Shown: positions 34,639-43,886 of the stretch, piece by piece
How positions within the stretch are numbered: position 1 is the stretch's first letter
Layout of the letters: the number at the start of each line of letters is the position of its first letter
Assembly (NCBI RefSeq): GCF_044430645.1
Contig: NZ_JAWUDN010000003.1
Span: forward strand, 1-64,000
Direction of reading: 5' to 3'
DNA length: 64,000 bases
Source of the DNA: Ewingella allii
GTDB taxonomy: Bacteria; Pseudomonadota; Gammaproteobacteria; Enterobacterales; Enterobacteriaceae
The notes under the pieces: model-generated
The model's input: only the letters and a program-made list of their open reading frames with translations
Told to the model about the DNA's origin: nothing
The model's database searches: none
Program-made: the position numbers and the translations under genes

Positions 34639-37600
34639 ATGAGCGGAAATGTAAAAGTCTGGCAGGAACAGGTCGAATTACCGACGTATCTCACGGGAAA
34701 ACAGGATACCCATCCGATGTTTTTAGCCCATCGGGTCTACCAAGGTTCTTCGGGCAATGTCTATCCGTACGGCGTGACTGACCAACTGACGGGCGAGAAG
34801 CAGATGCAGCCCTATCAGGCGCTCTATCTGGAAAATGATTATTTGAAAATCATGCTGTTACCCGAGCTTGGCGGGCGCGTTCACCGCGCCTGGGACAAGA
34901 TCAAACAGCGTGATTTTGTCTATCACAACGAAGTGATCAAACCGGCCTTGGTGGGCCTGCTTGGGCCGTGGATCTCCGGCGGAATTGAATTCAACTGGCC
35001 GCAGCACCATCGCCCAACCACCTTTATGCCGGTGGATTTCACCTTGCAGCAGCATGAAAACGGCGCGCAAACCGTTTGGATGGGGGAAGTGGAGCCGATG
35101 CGCGGCTTGCAGGTGATGACCGGCTTTACGCTCTATCCAGACAAGGCGCTGCTGGAAATCAGCGCCAAAATCTATAACGCCAACCCAACCCCGCGCCACT
35201 TCCTGTGGTGGGCTAACCCGGCGGTGAAGGGAGGGGATGATCATCAGAGCGTTTTCCCGCCGGATGTCACCGCCGTGTTCGACCACGGCAAACGGGATGT
35301 GTCCTCTTTCCCCATCGCCACCGGCACCTATTATAAAGTTGATTACTCGCGCGGCGTGGATATCTCGCGCTACAAGAATATTCCGGTACCGACTTCCTAC
35401 ATGGCGGATAAATCGGCCTATGATTTTGTCGGTGCTTACAGCCACGACGATCGCGGCGGCTTGCTGCACGTGGCGGATCACCATGTCTCGCCGGGCAAAA
35501 AGCAGTGGACCTGGGGCAACTGCGCCTTCGGCCTGGCCTGGGACCGCAATCTTACCGACCGCAACGGCCCGTACATCGAGCTAATGACCGGCGTCTTCAC
35601 CGACAACCAGCCGGACTTTACGTGGCTCGACGCCTATGAAGAGAAGTGCTTCGTGCAGAATTTCATGCCCTACAGCGAGCTGGGCATGGTGCAAAACGCC
35701 AATACCGACGCCGTGCTCAAATTGCAGCGCGACGGGCAAAAGGTGGAGTGGGGCATCTACGCCGTGGCGCCGCTGCACCAAGCGCGGGTGCTGATCGCCG
35801 AGGCCGATGGTGAACAAGTCTTGGTGGATAAAGTCATTAGTCTGCAACCGGGCGAAGTGCTGCATGCCAGCCTGCAAGGGGAGTTCGGCGGGCGGCTTAA
35901 AATCAGCCTGCTGGCGGAAAACGGTCGGGAAATTCTGCATTATCTCGAGCATCAGCCGAAGGAAACGCCGCTGCCCGAAGCCGCCAAAGCGCCACTTCCC
36001 GCTGACCAAATCCAAACTGCCGAGGAAGCCTGGTTTATCGGCCAGCACCTTGAACAGTACAACCACGCCAGCCATGGCGCGCCAACCTACTATCAGCGCG
36101 GGCTGGAACTCGATCCATTGGACTACCGCTGTAACCTGGCGCTGGCGACTCGCGACTATAACCGCAGCAACTTCGCCAGCAGCATTGCCTTTGCCGATAA
36201 TGCCCTAAGCCGCGCCCATCGCTGGAATAAGAACCCGCAGTGCGGCTTCGCCAGTCTGATCCGCGCCTGTGCTTATGAGCAAACCGACAATCTTGATGCC
36301 GCCTATGAAGACTTCTTCCGCGCCATCTGGAGCGGCAACGCCAAGTCTGGCGGCTACTTTGGTTTGGCTCGAATCGCCACCCGCCGTGAGAAATTTGCTG
36401 ATGCGCTGCAATTTTGCGAGCAGGGTCTGGAAAGCCACGCCAGCCATTACGGCCTGATTGGCCTGAAAGCATTGCTGCTACAACGGGTGGGCGATGCGAC
36501 CTCTGCCGGGCGCTATCGCCAGCAGCAGTTGCAGCGCTATCCGTTGCACTATCTGCTGCATTTCCTGAACTACCAGCAGCAGCCGAACAGCGAATCTCTG
36601 CACGCGCTGCGTAAAGTCACCGGGCAGCGTGGGGAAAGCGCGCTGAATATCGCCACCCAGCTGCTCTCTTTCGGCTTTAACACGCTGGCGCTGGAGGCGC
36701 TGGAGTCCGTCGACAGCCGCGAAACTCTGCCGCTCTATTTGCAAGCAAGCCTTGACCCGCACAACCGCCCGTCGCTGATAAGTCAGGCTCGTCAGGCCTT
36801 CCCGAACCATGTCCGCTTCCCTAATAGCATTGCCGAAGTGCAGATGCTCAACACCTTCACCGACGATGCCTTTGCCCATCATTTGCTGGCCTGCTTCCAC
36901 TACAGCAAGGGCAATTTGCAGCCAGCGGTTGCCCATTGGCAGCGCTGCCTTGAGCTTGAACCTGACTTCACCGACGCGTGGCGCGGCTTGGGGATTTATG
37001 CGTGGAATATCGACCATGACGCCGAGGCGGCGGCTCACTGCTTTGACCAAGCTTACGCGCTGGCTCCGCACGATGCCCGCCTGCTGTTTGAGCAGGACCT
37101 GTTGAAGAAACTCACTGCGACCCCTACACAAACCCGACTCGCGCTGCTCGAAAAGCATCTTGATGTGGCGACCCGGCGCGATGACCTGACGGCCGAGCTG
37201 CTGGGACTTTATCACCAAAATGGCAAGTTGCAGCAGGCGGCAACGCTGCTATCTGAGCGCCAGTTCCATCCGTGGGAAGGGGGCGAAGGGCGCATCACCG
37301 GGCAGTTCTTGCTGAATGCGCAACTGCGGGCGCTTGAATTGCTCAAAAACGACAAACCGGCAGAGGCGCAGGAGATTTTACTGGCAGCTCAAACTTACCC
37401 GCTGAATCTTGCCGAGGGGCGGCTGGTCGGCCAAACCGACAACGATCTTTACTACTGGCTCGGCGTCACGGCCAAACGGTTGGGCCAGCACGCACAGGCT
37501 AAGCAGTGGTTCGAGCGCGCCGCGCAGGGGGATAAAGGCATCAGCGAGCGCCGTTATTACAACGACCAGCCAGTGGATTATCTGTTCTATCAGGGCATGG

Positions 37601-37926
37601 CGCTGCGCCAGTTAGACCAGCAAGCCGAGGCGAATCAGCTATTTAGCCAGATGCTCGACTGGGCAGAACAGGCCAGCGGCGATGCTGTGACCGCCGACTT
37701 CTTTGCCGTCTCCCTGCCGGACCTGCTGGTGCTCAATAGCGACCGCCAGCTTCAGCATCGCGAACATCTTTTATTGGTCAAAGGCTTAGCCCTACTGGGA
37801 GCCGGAGAAAACAGCGCGGCGGCGAGCACGCTACAACAGGCGCTGGCGCTTAATCCTGCTAACAACAAGGCGCAGCTTTTCCTGAGCCTCGCCGGGCAGG
37901 CGGAGGGTTTACTAAACGCTGTTTAG
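34639..37926 (+). CDS. DUF5107 domain and tetratricopeptide-repeat protein
   Basis: This very large protein has 1095 residues and no signal peptide, so it is likely cytoplasmic. Residues about 40-330 form the DUF5107 domain, with YLKIMLLPELGGRVHRAWDK, GGIEFNWPQHHRP and SYMADKSAYDFVGAYSH; this domain is related to galactose-mutarotase-like beta-sandwiches, so binding or processing of a sugar is likely. From about 455 to the end there are many degenerate TPR motifs (for example YYQRGLELDPLDYRCNLALA and HWQRCLELEPDFTDAWRGLG). GAGAGGAA precedes the ATG. It leads an operon with sugar transport and oxidation genes. I know no demonstrated activity for it. Confidence 0.88.
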   Translation: MSGNVKVWQEQVELPTYLTGKQDTHPMFLAHRVYQGSSGNVYPYGVTDQLTGEKQMQPYQALYLENDYLKIMLLPELGGRVHRAWDKIKQRDFVYHNEVIKPALVGLLGPWISGGIEFNWPQHHRPTTFMPVDFTLQQHENGAQTVWMGEVEPMRGLQVMTGFTLYPDKALLEISAKIYNANPTPRHFLWWANPAVKGGDDHQSVFPPDVTAVFDHGKRDVSSFPIATGTYYKVDYSRGVDISRYKNIPVPTSYMADKSAYDFVGAYSHDDRGGLLHVADHHVSPGKKQWTWGNCAFGLAWDRNLTDRNGPYIELMTGVFTDNQPDFTWLDAYEEKCFVQNFMPYSELGMVQNANTDAVLKLQRDGQKVEWGIYAVAPLHQARVLIAEADGEQVLVDKVISLQPGEVLHASLQGEFGGRLKISLLAENGREILHYLEHQPKETPLPEAAKAPLPADQIQTAEEAWFIGQHLEQYNHASHGAPTYYQRGLELDPLDYRCNLALATRDYNRSNFASSIAFADNALSRAHRWNKNPQCGFASLIRACAYEQTDNLDAAYEDFFRAIWSGNAKSGGYFGLARIATRREKFADALQFCEQGLESHASHYGLIGLKALLLQRVGDATSAGRYRQQQLQRYPLHYLLHFLNYQQQPNSESLHALRKVTGQRGESALNIATQLLSFGFNTLALEALESVDSRETLPLYLQASLDPHNRPSLISQARQAFPNHVRFPNSIAEVQMLNTFTDDAFAHHLLACFHYSKGNLQPAVAHWQRCLELEPDFTDAWRGLGIYAWNIDHDAEAAAHCFDQAYALAPHDARLLFEQDLLKKLTATPTQTRLALLEKHLDVATRRDDLTAELLGLYHQNGKLQQAATLLSERQFHPWEGGEGRITGQFLLNAQLRALELLKNDKPAEAQEILLAAQTYPLNLAEGRLVGQTDNDLYYWLGVTAKRLGQHAQAKQWFERAAQGDKGISERRYYNDQPVDYLFYQGMALRQLDQQAEANQLFSQMLDWAEQASGDAVTADFFAVSLPDLLVLNSDRQLQHREHLLLVKGLALLGAGENSAAASTLQQALALNPANNKAQLFLSLAGQAEGLLNAV

Positions 37927-38084
37927 TTTAATCCGTGATCGTGATGAATAACTGCACGGCGGGGATGATTTACTTTATCCCCTCTGTGTTAACGCAGTGA
38001 AAACATTTACTTCACAACTACAACAATAAATCAGGCATCACCCTTAACAGAACATCACGCCAACCCAGGAATACCGGAGGAATC

Positions 38085-39071
38085 ATGCCGTTCAACTATA
38101 AAAGAATTGCTCTGACTACCGCCCTACTGACCGGTTTATTCACCCTCACTCATGCGCAGGCCGAATCGGCAAAAGCGCTGACCGTCGGGGCCATCTATCT
38201 CGACACCCAAGGCTATTACGCCGGCGTGAAAGCCGGGGTTCAGCAAAGCGCCAACGCTTCGGGCGACAAGGTCAATTTGATTGAAACCAACGCGCAGGGC
38301 GATATCTCGAAAGAGAGTACCTTCATCGACACGCTGATTGCCCGCAAGGTGGACGCCATCGTGCTGTCTGCTGTGTCTGAGCAGGGCAGTCGACGGGCGA
38401 TCCAGCGAGCCAGCGAGGCCGGAATTCCGGTGGTTTGCTACAACACCTGCATCAGCGAAAAAGGCGTGCAGAAATATGTCGCTGCCTATCTGGTGGGCGA
38501 TCCGGTGGAGTTCGGCCGCAAAGCGGGGAATGCCGCCGCCGACTACTTTATCGCTAACAACATTACTGCTCCAAAAATCGCGGTGATTAACTGCGAAGCC
38601 TTCGAGGTTTGCGTTCAGCGCCGTAAGGGGTTTGAGGCTGCCCTGAAACAGCGCGTGCCGGGCATGAGTATCGTGGCAAATCAGGAAGGGACCGCCATCG
38701 ACAAAGCCATTTCCGTGGGCGAAAAGCTGCTGATTTCCCAGCCCGATCTGGACGCCATTTTTGGTGAGTCGGGCGGGGCTAGCCTTGGCGCCGTGAAAGC
38801 CGTGCGCAATCAGAGTCGGGTAGGGAAAACCGTGGTGTTTGGCTCTGACATGACCACAGAAATCGCCCAGGAATTAAATAAAAATCAGGTGCTTAAGGCC
38901 GTGGTGGATATTTCAGGTAAGAAAATGGGCGAGCAGGTATTTGCTAAAACGCTGCAAGCCATCAACAAAACCCTGCCAGCGGACAAAGTCATTCAGGTAC
39001 CGATTGACCTCTACACCACCTCAGCGCAGGGACAGGGCTGGCTGGACACCCATCAGGATGGCCTACCTTAA
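38085..39071 (+). CDS. sugar ABC transporter periplasmic binding protein (RbsB/YtfQ type)
   Basis: This 328-residue protein has a signal peptide (MPFNYKR, then a hydrophobic core, cleavage after THAQA at about residue 26) and a type 1 periplasmic sugar-binding fold (Peripla_BP_4). Typical pieces are LIARKVDAIVLSAVSEQGSR, GIPVVCYNTC and GSDMTTEIAQEL. It binds a monosaccharide or related polyol; the ligand is unknown. CGGAGGA precedes the ATG. It is followed 14 bases later by the ATPase gene. The 158-base spacer from the DUF5107 gene contains a short GGGGAT/ATCCCC hairpin (37961-37982). Confidence 0.9.
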   Translation: MPFNYKRIALTTALLTGLFTLTHAQAESAKALTVGAIYLDTQGYYAGVKAGVQQSANASGDKVNLIETNAQGDISKESTFIDTLIARKVDAIVLSAVSEQGSRRAIQRASEAGIPVVCYNTCISEKGVQKYVAAYLVGDPVEFGRKAGNAAADYFIANNITAPKIAVINCEAFEVCVQRRKGFEAALKQRVPGMSIVANQEGTAIDKAISVGEKLLISQPDLDAIFGESGGASLGAVKAVRNQSRVGKTVVFGSDMTTEIAQELNKNQVLKAVVDISGKKMGEQVFAKTLQAINKTLPADKVIQVPIDLYTTSAQGQGWLDTHQDGLP

Positions 39072-39085
39072 TCTGAGGTTCGACT

Positions 39086-40627
39086 ATGTCAGCACTTGCA
39101 ACGGCAGCAGACACCATGACCACCCCTGAGGATGACAAGGATTGTGTTGCCTCGGTGCGTGGCGGCTACAAAGAGTATCCGGGCGTGATTGCTCTGGAGA
39201 ATGTGGATTTCACACTAAAGCGCGGCGAGATCCGCGCCCTGCTGGGTAAAAACGGTGCCGGGAAATCGACACTGATTCGCCTGCTCACCGGCAGTGAAAA
39301 GCCGGATCGGGGAACCGTCACCTTAGGGGGGCAAACCCTCTCAGGCAGTGACGCCCAGCTCACTCGCCGCGCGGCGGAGTTAGGCGTGCGCGCGGTGTAT
39401 CAGGAGCTGAGTCTGGTGGATGGCCTCAGCGTGGCGGAAAACCTCTATCTCGGCGAATGGCCGCGCAGCGGCGGCATGCTCGACACGCGGAAAATGTTGG
39501 AACAGGCGCGGCACTGCCTTGGGCACCTCGGCGTGGATATCGATCCGCTCCAGCGCGTTGAAAACCTCAGCCCGGCGCAGAAGCAACTAGTTGAAATCGC
39601 ACGCGTTATGAAGGGGCATCCGCAGGTGGTTATCCTCGACGAGCCCACCAGTTCTCTGGCTTCCAACGAAGTCGAACTGGTGATTGCCGCCGTTCAGGCA
39701 ATGGCGGAAGTCGGCATCGCGGTTATTTACGTCAGCCACCGAATGAATGAAATCCGCCGTCTGGCCTCCAGCGCCACCATCATGCGTGACGGCAAAGTCG
39801 CGGGGAATGTGCGTTTGGCCGATGCCACCACCGAAGAGATTGTCGCCCTGATGCTGGGGCACAGCGGGCATCGCGATAACCAAGTCACCCAGCCACAAGG
39901 GGGCAAAACGGTGCTTTCTGTTCGCGGTCTGAATCTGCCACCCAAGCTTCACGACATTAATTTCGACCTGCTGCAAGGCGAGGTGTTGGGCATTGCCGGG
40001 CTTCTGGGATCGGGCAGAACAGAGCTGCTCAAAGCCTTGGCGGGTCTGGAGAGTTACAGCGACGGCGAGGTGGAAATCGACGGGGCGCGGATACACAAAC
40101 CGACCTATGCCCACATGCTGGCCCACGGATTGGGCTATACGCCGGAGAACCGCAAAGACGCTGGCATCATGCCGCTGCTCGGGGTGGATGAAAATACCGT
40201 GATGACCAACCGCCACCGCGTCAGCCGGTTCGGGGTGTTGCAGTGGGCCGACATTCGCCAATACACCCAGGACATTATCGCCAGGATGCGGGTGAAGGCC
40301 CCCAGCACCACGACGCCAATTGGCACGCTTTCCGGCGGCAATCAGCAGAAGGTGGTGATTGGCCGCTGGGTCTACGCCGAAAGCCGCGTACTGCTGCTCG
40401 ACGAACCGACGCGCGGAGTGGACGTTGAGGCGAAAAACCAGATTTATCAAATCGTTCGCCAACTGGCCGCCGAAGGGAAAAGCATCATCTTTGTCTCCAG
40501 CGAGGTGGAGGAATTGCCGCTGGTGTGCGACCGAATTTTACTGCTGCAACAGGGCACGCTAACCCGAACCCTGAGGTCGCCAGTGAGTACAGAAGAATTA
40601 ATGGCGGAAATATTAGCGTCACATTAA
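39086..40627 (+). CDS. sugar ABC transporter ATP-binding protein (RbsA type)
   Basis: This 513-residue protein has two tandem ATPase domains, the layout of RbsA, XylG and MglA. Domain 1 has Walker A GKNGAGKST, signature LSPAQKQLVEIAR and Walker B VVILDEPTSSLA. Domain 2 has a degenerate Walker A region (GLLGSGRTELL), signature LSGGNQQKVVIGRW and Walker B VLLLDEPTRGVD. It energises import of the sugar captured by the preceding binding protein. About 25 residues precede the first domain. A 162-base gap with a CCGCAG/CTGCGG hairpin (40632-40653) separates it from the permease gene. Confidence 0.93.
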   Translation: MSALATAADTMTTPEDDKDCVASVRGGYKEYPGVIALENVDFTLKRGEIRALLGKNGAGKSTLIRLLTGSEKPDRGTVTLGGQTLSGSDAQLTRRAAELGVRAVYQELSLVDGLSVAENLYLGEWPRSGGMLDTRKMLEQARHCLGHLGVDIDPLQRVENLSPAQKQLVEIARVMKGHPQVVILDEPTSSLASNEVELVIAAVQAMAEVGIAVIYVSHRMNEIRRLASSATIMRDGKVAGNVRLADATTEEIVALMLGHSGHRDNQVTQPQGGKTVLSVRGLNLPPKLHDINFDLLQGEVLGIAGLLGSGRTELLKALAGLESYSDGEVEIDGARIHKPTYAHMLAHGLGYTPENRKDAGIMPLLGVDENTVMTNRHRVSRFGVLQWADIRQYTQDIIARMRVKAPSTTTPIGTLSGGNQQKVVIGRWVYAESRVLLLDEPTRGVDVEAKNQIYQIVRQLAAEGKSIIFVSSEVEELPLVCDRILLLQQGTLTRTLRSPVSTEELMAEILASH

Positions 40628-40789
40628 ATAGCCGCAGTGAATAAAACCTGCGGTGAAAAATATCAATCAGGGCAGCGCTGAGTGGCTCAACAACATACTG
40701 CAATGTAAGAGCCTCTAGGTTGCCGGTAAATGATGATTTTATTTCCCAGCTTGTTATTTCGACGCTGGGGAATAGTGTGGAGTGATGAA

Positions 40790-41794
40790 ATGACCATGAC
40801 GACATTATCTTATCAACAGGAAAAGGGTGAGTCCCGCCGCGCCTTTATTTCGGCGAATATTAATGCCATTGGCCTATTAGTGGTTATCGCGCTGCTCTAT
40901 CTGGTGTTTTCATTTTACGCGCCCGGCTTTATTTCCCTTAGTAACCAAATGAACGTGCTGCGCGATGCAGCGACTATCGGCATCGCGGCGTGGGCCATGA
41001 CGCTGGTGATCATCGCCGGTGAAATCGATGTCAGCGTCGGGCCGACGGTGGCTTTTGTCTCAGTCTGTCTGGCCTATCTGATGCAGGCGCAGGTGCCGCT
41101 GGCGGCGTCGCTGGTTCTGGTGCTGATCCTTGGCGCGGCCTTTGGGACCTTGGCGGGCTTCTTGCGCGGTTGGTTTAACGTGCCGAGCTTTGTGGCCACG
41201 CTCGGCCTATGGAGTGCGCTGCGCGGTCTTGGCCTGTTTATGACCGACGCCCTGCCCGTGCCGATTGACGAAAACGACGTGCTCGACTGGCTGGGCGGAC
41301 AGGTGGCGGGCATTCCGGTTTCCGCCCTTATCATGCTGATTTTATTTGCCGTATTCCTGTTTGTCAGCCGCAAAACGGCCTTCGGTCGCTCAGTATATGC
41401 CGTGGGCGGCAACGCCTCGGCGGCGCAGCTTTGTGGCATTAATGTCAAACGCGTGCGGGTGCTGATCTTCACGCTCTCCGGCCTGCTGGCCGCCGTCACC
41501 GGGATTCTTCTCGCGGCGCGTCTGGGTTCAGGTAACGCCGGTGCGGCAAACGGCCTGGAGTTTGATGTTATCGCGGCGGTGGTGGTGGGCGGCACGGCGC
41601 TGTCCGGCGGCCGAGGCTCGCTGCTCGGCACCCTGCTTGGGGTTCTGGTTATCACGCTAATTGGCAATGGACTGGTGCTGCTGGGGATTAACTCCTTCTT
41701 CCAGCAAGTGGTGCGCGGCGTAATTATCGTCGTCGCCGTGCTAGCAAATATTCTCCTGACTCAGCGAAATAGTCGAGTTCGCTCGAAAAAATAA
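40790..41794 (+). CDS. sugar ABC transporter permease (RbsC type)
   Basis: This 334-residue inner-membrane protein has eight to ten hydrophobic segments. RbsC-family marks are IIAGEIDVSVGPTVAF, FGRSVYAVGGNASAAQLCGI and VVVGGTALSGGRGSLLGTLLG. The ATG at 40790 has GGAG seven bases upstream; the frame extends to 40730 but that end is not conserved-looking. It forms the channel of the importer with the preceding ATPase. The dehydrogenase gene follows after 88 bases, which contain a CGCCTTGC/GCGAGGCG hairpin (41807-41832). Confidence 0.92.
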   Translation: MTMTTLSYQQEKGESRRAFISANINAIGLLVVIALLYLVFSFYAPGFISLSNQMNVLRDAATIGIAAWAMTLVIIAGEIDVSVGPTVAFVSVCLAYLMQAQVPLAASLVLVLILGAAFGTLAGFLRGWFNVPSFVATLGLWSALRGLGLFMTDALPVPIDENDVLDWLGGQVAGIPVSALIMLILFAVFLFVSRKTAFGRSVYAVGGNASAAQLCGINVKRVRVLIFTLSGLLAAVTGILLAARLGSGNAGAANGLEFDVIAAVVVGGTALSGGRGSLLGTLLGVLVITLIGNGLVLLGINSFFQQVVRGVIIVVAVLANILLTQRNSRVRSKK

Positions 41795-41882
41795 TCTGCA
41801 CCCTTGCGCCTTGCAAAAATATTCGCGAGGCGTGATGGCAAAAAGAAAATGAACAATGTTCAAATTTATGGAGAGGAATAAT

Positions 41883-42944
41883 ATGAAAACCATGTTGGCG
41901 GCTTATTTACCGGGAAATTCCACTGCCGAATTAAGAGAGGTTGCTATTCCACAGCCAGGTATCGGGCAGGTATTAATTAAAATGAAATCGTCGGGAATTT
42001 GCGGCAGCGACGTTCATTATATTTACCACCAACATCGGGCGACCGCCGCCGCGCCGGATAAACCTCTTTATCAGGGCTTTATTAATGGCCACGAACCCTG
42101 TGGCCAAATTGTCAGCCTGGGGGCCGGGTGTCGCCACTTCAAAGAAGCTGACCGCGTGCTGGTGTACCACATTTCCGGCTGTGGATTCTGCCCCAACTGC
42201 CGCAAAGGGTTTCCTATATCCTGCACCGGCGCGGGCAAAGCGGCCTACGGCTGGCAGCGCGATGGCGGGCATGCTGAATATTTGCTGGCGGAAGAGAAGG
42301 ATCTGATTCATCTGCCGGAGTCTCTGAGCTATGAAGACGGCGCGTTTATCTCCTGCGGCGTGGGGACGGCCTATGAAGGCATCCTGCGCGGCAATGTATC
42401 AGGCAGCGACAACGTGTTAGTGGTCGGGCTTGGGCCGGTGGGCATGATGGCGATGATGCTGGCGAAAGGCCGGGGGGCGAAGCGCGTCATTGGCGTTGAT
42501 GTTCAGCCTGAGCGTCTGGCAACCGCCAAAAAGCTCGGCTTGATGGATCACGGCTTTTTAGCCAGCGGGGACAGCCTGATCCCTTCTATTGTCGAGCTGA
42601 CGCGGGGCGGGGCGGATGTCGCGCTGGACTGCTCCGGCAATGCCCAAGGCCGCTTGCTGGCCTTGCAAGCGACCGCCGACTGGGGGCGCGTGGTCTATAT
42701 CGGCGAAACCGGCAAAGTCGAATTTGAAGTCAGCGCGGACCTAATGCACCACCAGCGGCAGATCATCGGCTCGTGGGTCACCAGCCTCTACAACATGGAG
42801 AAATGCTGTGGCGATTTACACGACTGGAAGATGCGGCCGCAAAGCGCCATTACCCACCGTTTCACGCTGGAACAGGCGGGCGAGGCCTATGCGCTAATGG
42901 CCAGTGGCAAATGCGGCAAAGTTGTCATCAACTTCGCCGATTAA
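41883..42944 (+). CDS. zinc-dependent alcohol (polyol/sugar) dehydrogenase
   Basis: This 353-residue medium-chain dehydrogenase has the catalytic zinc site in GICGSDVHY and NGHEP. The structural zinc cysteines are in CGFCPNCRKGFPISC (four Cys). The NAD-binding Rossmann motif is VVGLGPVGMMAM with the acidic D after VIGVD, favouring NAD. It resembles sorbitol/threonine/galactonate-type dehydrogenases and probably oxidises the sugar or polyol brought in by the operon. GGAGAGGA precedes the ATG at 41883. Substrate unknown. Confidence 0.9.
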   Translation: MKTMLAAYLPGNSTAELREVAIPQPGIGQVLIKMKSSGICGSDVHYIYHQHRATAAAPDKPLYQGFINGHEPCGQIVSLGAGCRHFKEADRVLVYHISGCGFCPNCRKGFPISCTGAGKAAYGWQRDGGHAEYLLAEEKDLIHLPESLSYEDGAFISCGVGTAYEGILRGNVSGSDNVLVVGLGPVGMMAMMLAKGRGAKRVIGVDVQPERLATAKKLGLMDHGFLASGDSLIPSIVELTRGGADVALDCSGNAQGRLLALQATADWGRVVYIGETGKVEFEVSADLMHHQRQIIGSWVTSLYNMEKCCGDLHDWKMRPQSAITHRFTLEQAGEAYALMASGKCGKVVINFAD

Positions 42945-42962
42945 CCCTTCGAGGAGCGCGCT

Positions 42963-43886
42963 ATGTCTCTGTTTACGCTAACCAATCCACAGCTTTCCCT
43001 TAAGGTGTCTACTCATGGCGGCAGCATCATCCAGCTGGTGGCACATCGCAACGGAGCCGACCTGCCATTGTTGCGACCAGCAAAAGTCTCCCCCGATACG
43101 CCGCCGCTGCAATCCGGCTGTTTTCCGCTGGTGCCTTTTGGTAATCGGGTTAACGGCAACCAGTTTGACTTTGACGGCACGCGCTATCCGTTAAAACCCA
43201 ACACCGACTGGGATGCCCACTATTTGCACGGTGATGGTTGGTTACAGGAGTGGCGCTGCGCCGAACATGATGATTGGCACCTGCTGTTGGAGTTTAGCCA
43301 TCATCACGGAGCTTATCAGTATCGCGCTTTGCAGCGATTTGAGCTGGTGGATAATCAGCTTGAGGTGACGCTCAGTGTCACCAATCTGGGCAAAGTGGCG
43401 ATGCCATTTGGCCTTGGCTGGCACCCCTATTTCCCTCTTGATGAGGACACCCAGCTTCAGGCCAATGCTGCAGGATATTGGCTGGAAGAGGCTCAGTGGC
43501 TGGCGGGTGAACATCAGGCCGACTTACCCGAGGATGTGCAGTTCTCGACGGCAAAAACCTTGCCGCGCCGCTGGGTGAACAACGGGTTTTCGGGGTGGGA
43601 TGGGCAGGCGAAAATTATCTGGCCGAGTCATCAACAGCAGCTAAGTCTGTCTACGGAGCCAGCCTGTCCGGTCTATTTCGTTTTCGTCTCGGACCCTAAG
43701 TTCGACCGCGGCTATGATTTTGATTTCTTCTGTTTCGAGCCGATGAGTCACGCCGCCAATGGCCACAACATGGCCGATTTAGGGGGCCTCAAGGTGTTGG
43801 AACCCCATGAAACGCTTACTCAAACCATGACGCTTACTTCGGAAAGCACCCTAACTCCTACGACGACGGGCGAGGAGCAGCAATGA
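42963..43886 (+). CDS. aldose 1-epimerase (mutarotase) family protein
   Basis: This 307-residue cytoplasmic protein has a galactose-mutarotase fold. The general acid His is likely in GLGWHPYFPL, the general base Glu in CFEPMSHAAN, and a FGNRVNG segment near residue 60 contacts sugar in the family. It speeds interconversion of alpha and beta anomers. GAGGAG precedes the ATG, 18 bases after the dehydrogenase stop. Its stop overlaps the MFS start, so both are coupled. The C-terminal 20 residues are Thr/Glu-rich and unusual. A dehydrogenase plus mutarotase suggests oxidation of a specific anomer. Confidence 0.9.
   Translation: MSLFTLTNPQLSLKVSTHGGSIIQLVAHRNGADLPLLRPAKVSPDTPPLQSGCFPLVPFGNRVNGNQFDFDGTRYPLKPNTDWDAHYLHGDGWLQEWRCAEHDDWHLLLEFSHHHGAYQYRALQRFELVDNQLEVTLSVTNLGKVAMPFGLGWHPYFPLDEDTQLQANAAGYWLEEAQWLAGEHQADLPEDVQFSTAKTLPRRWVNNGFSGWDGQAKIIWPSHQQQLSLSTEPACPVYFVFVSDPKFDRGYDFDFFCFEPMSHAANGHNMADLGGLKVLEPHETLTQTMTLTSESTLTPTTTGEEQQ

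Noticed and set aside
39587..40462. 291-codon minus-strand frame inside the RbsA-type ATPase gene
   Set aside because: It lies wholly antisense to a gene with clear Walker and signature motifs and has a composition typical of antisense frames.
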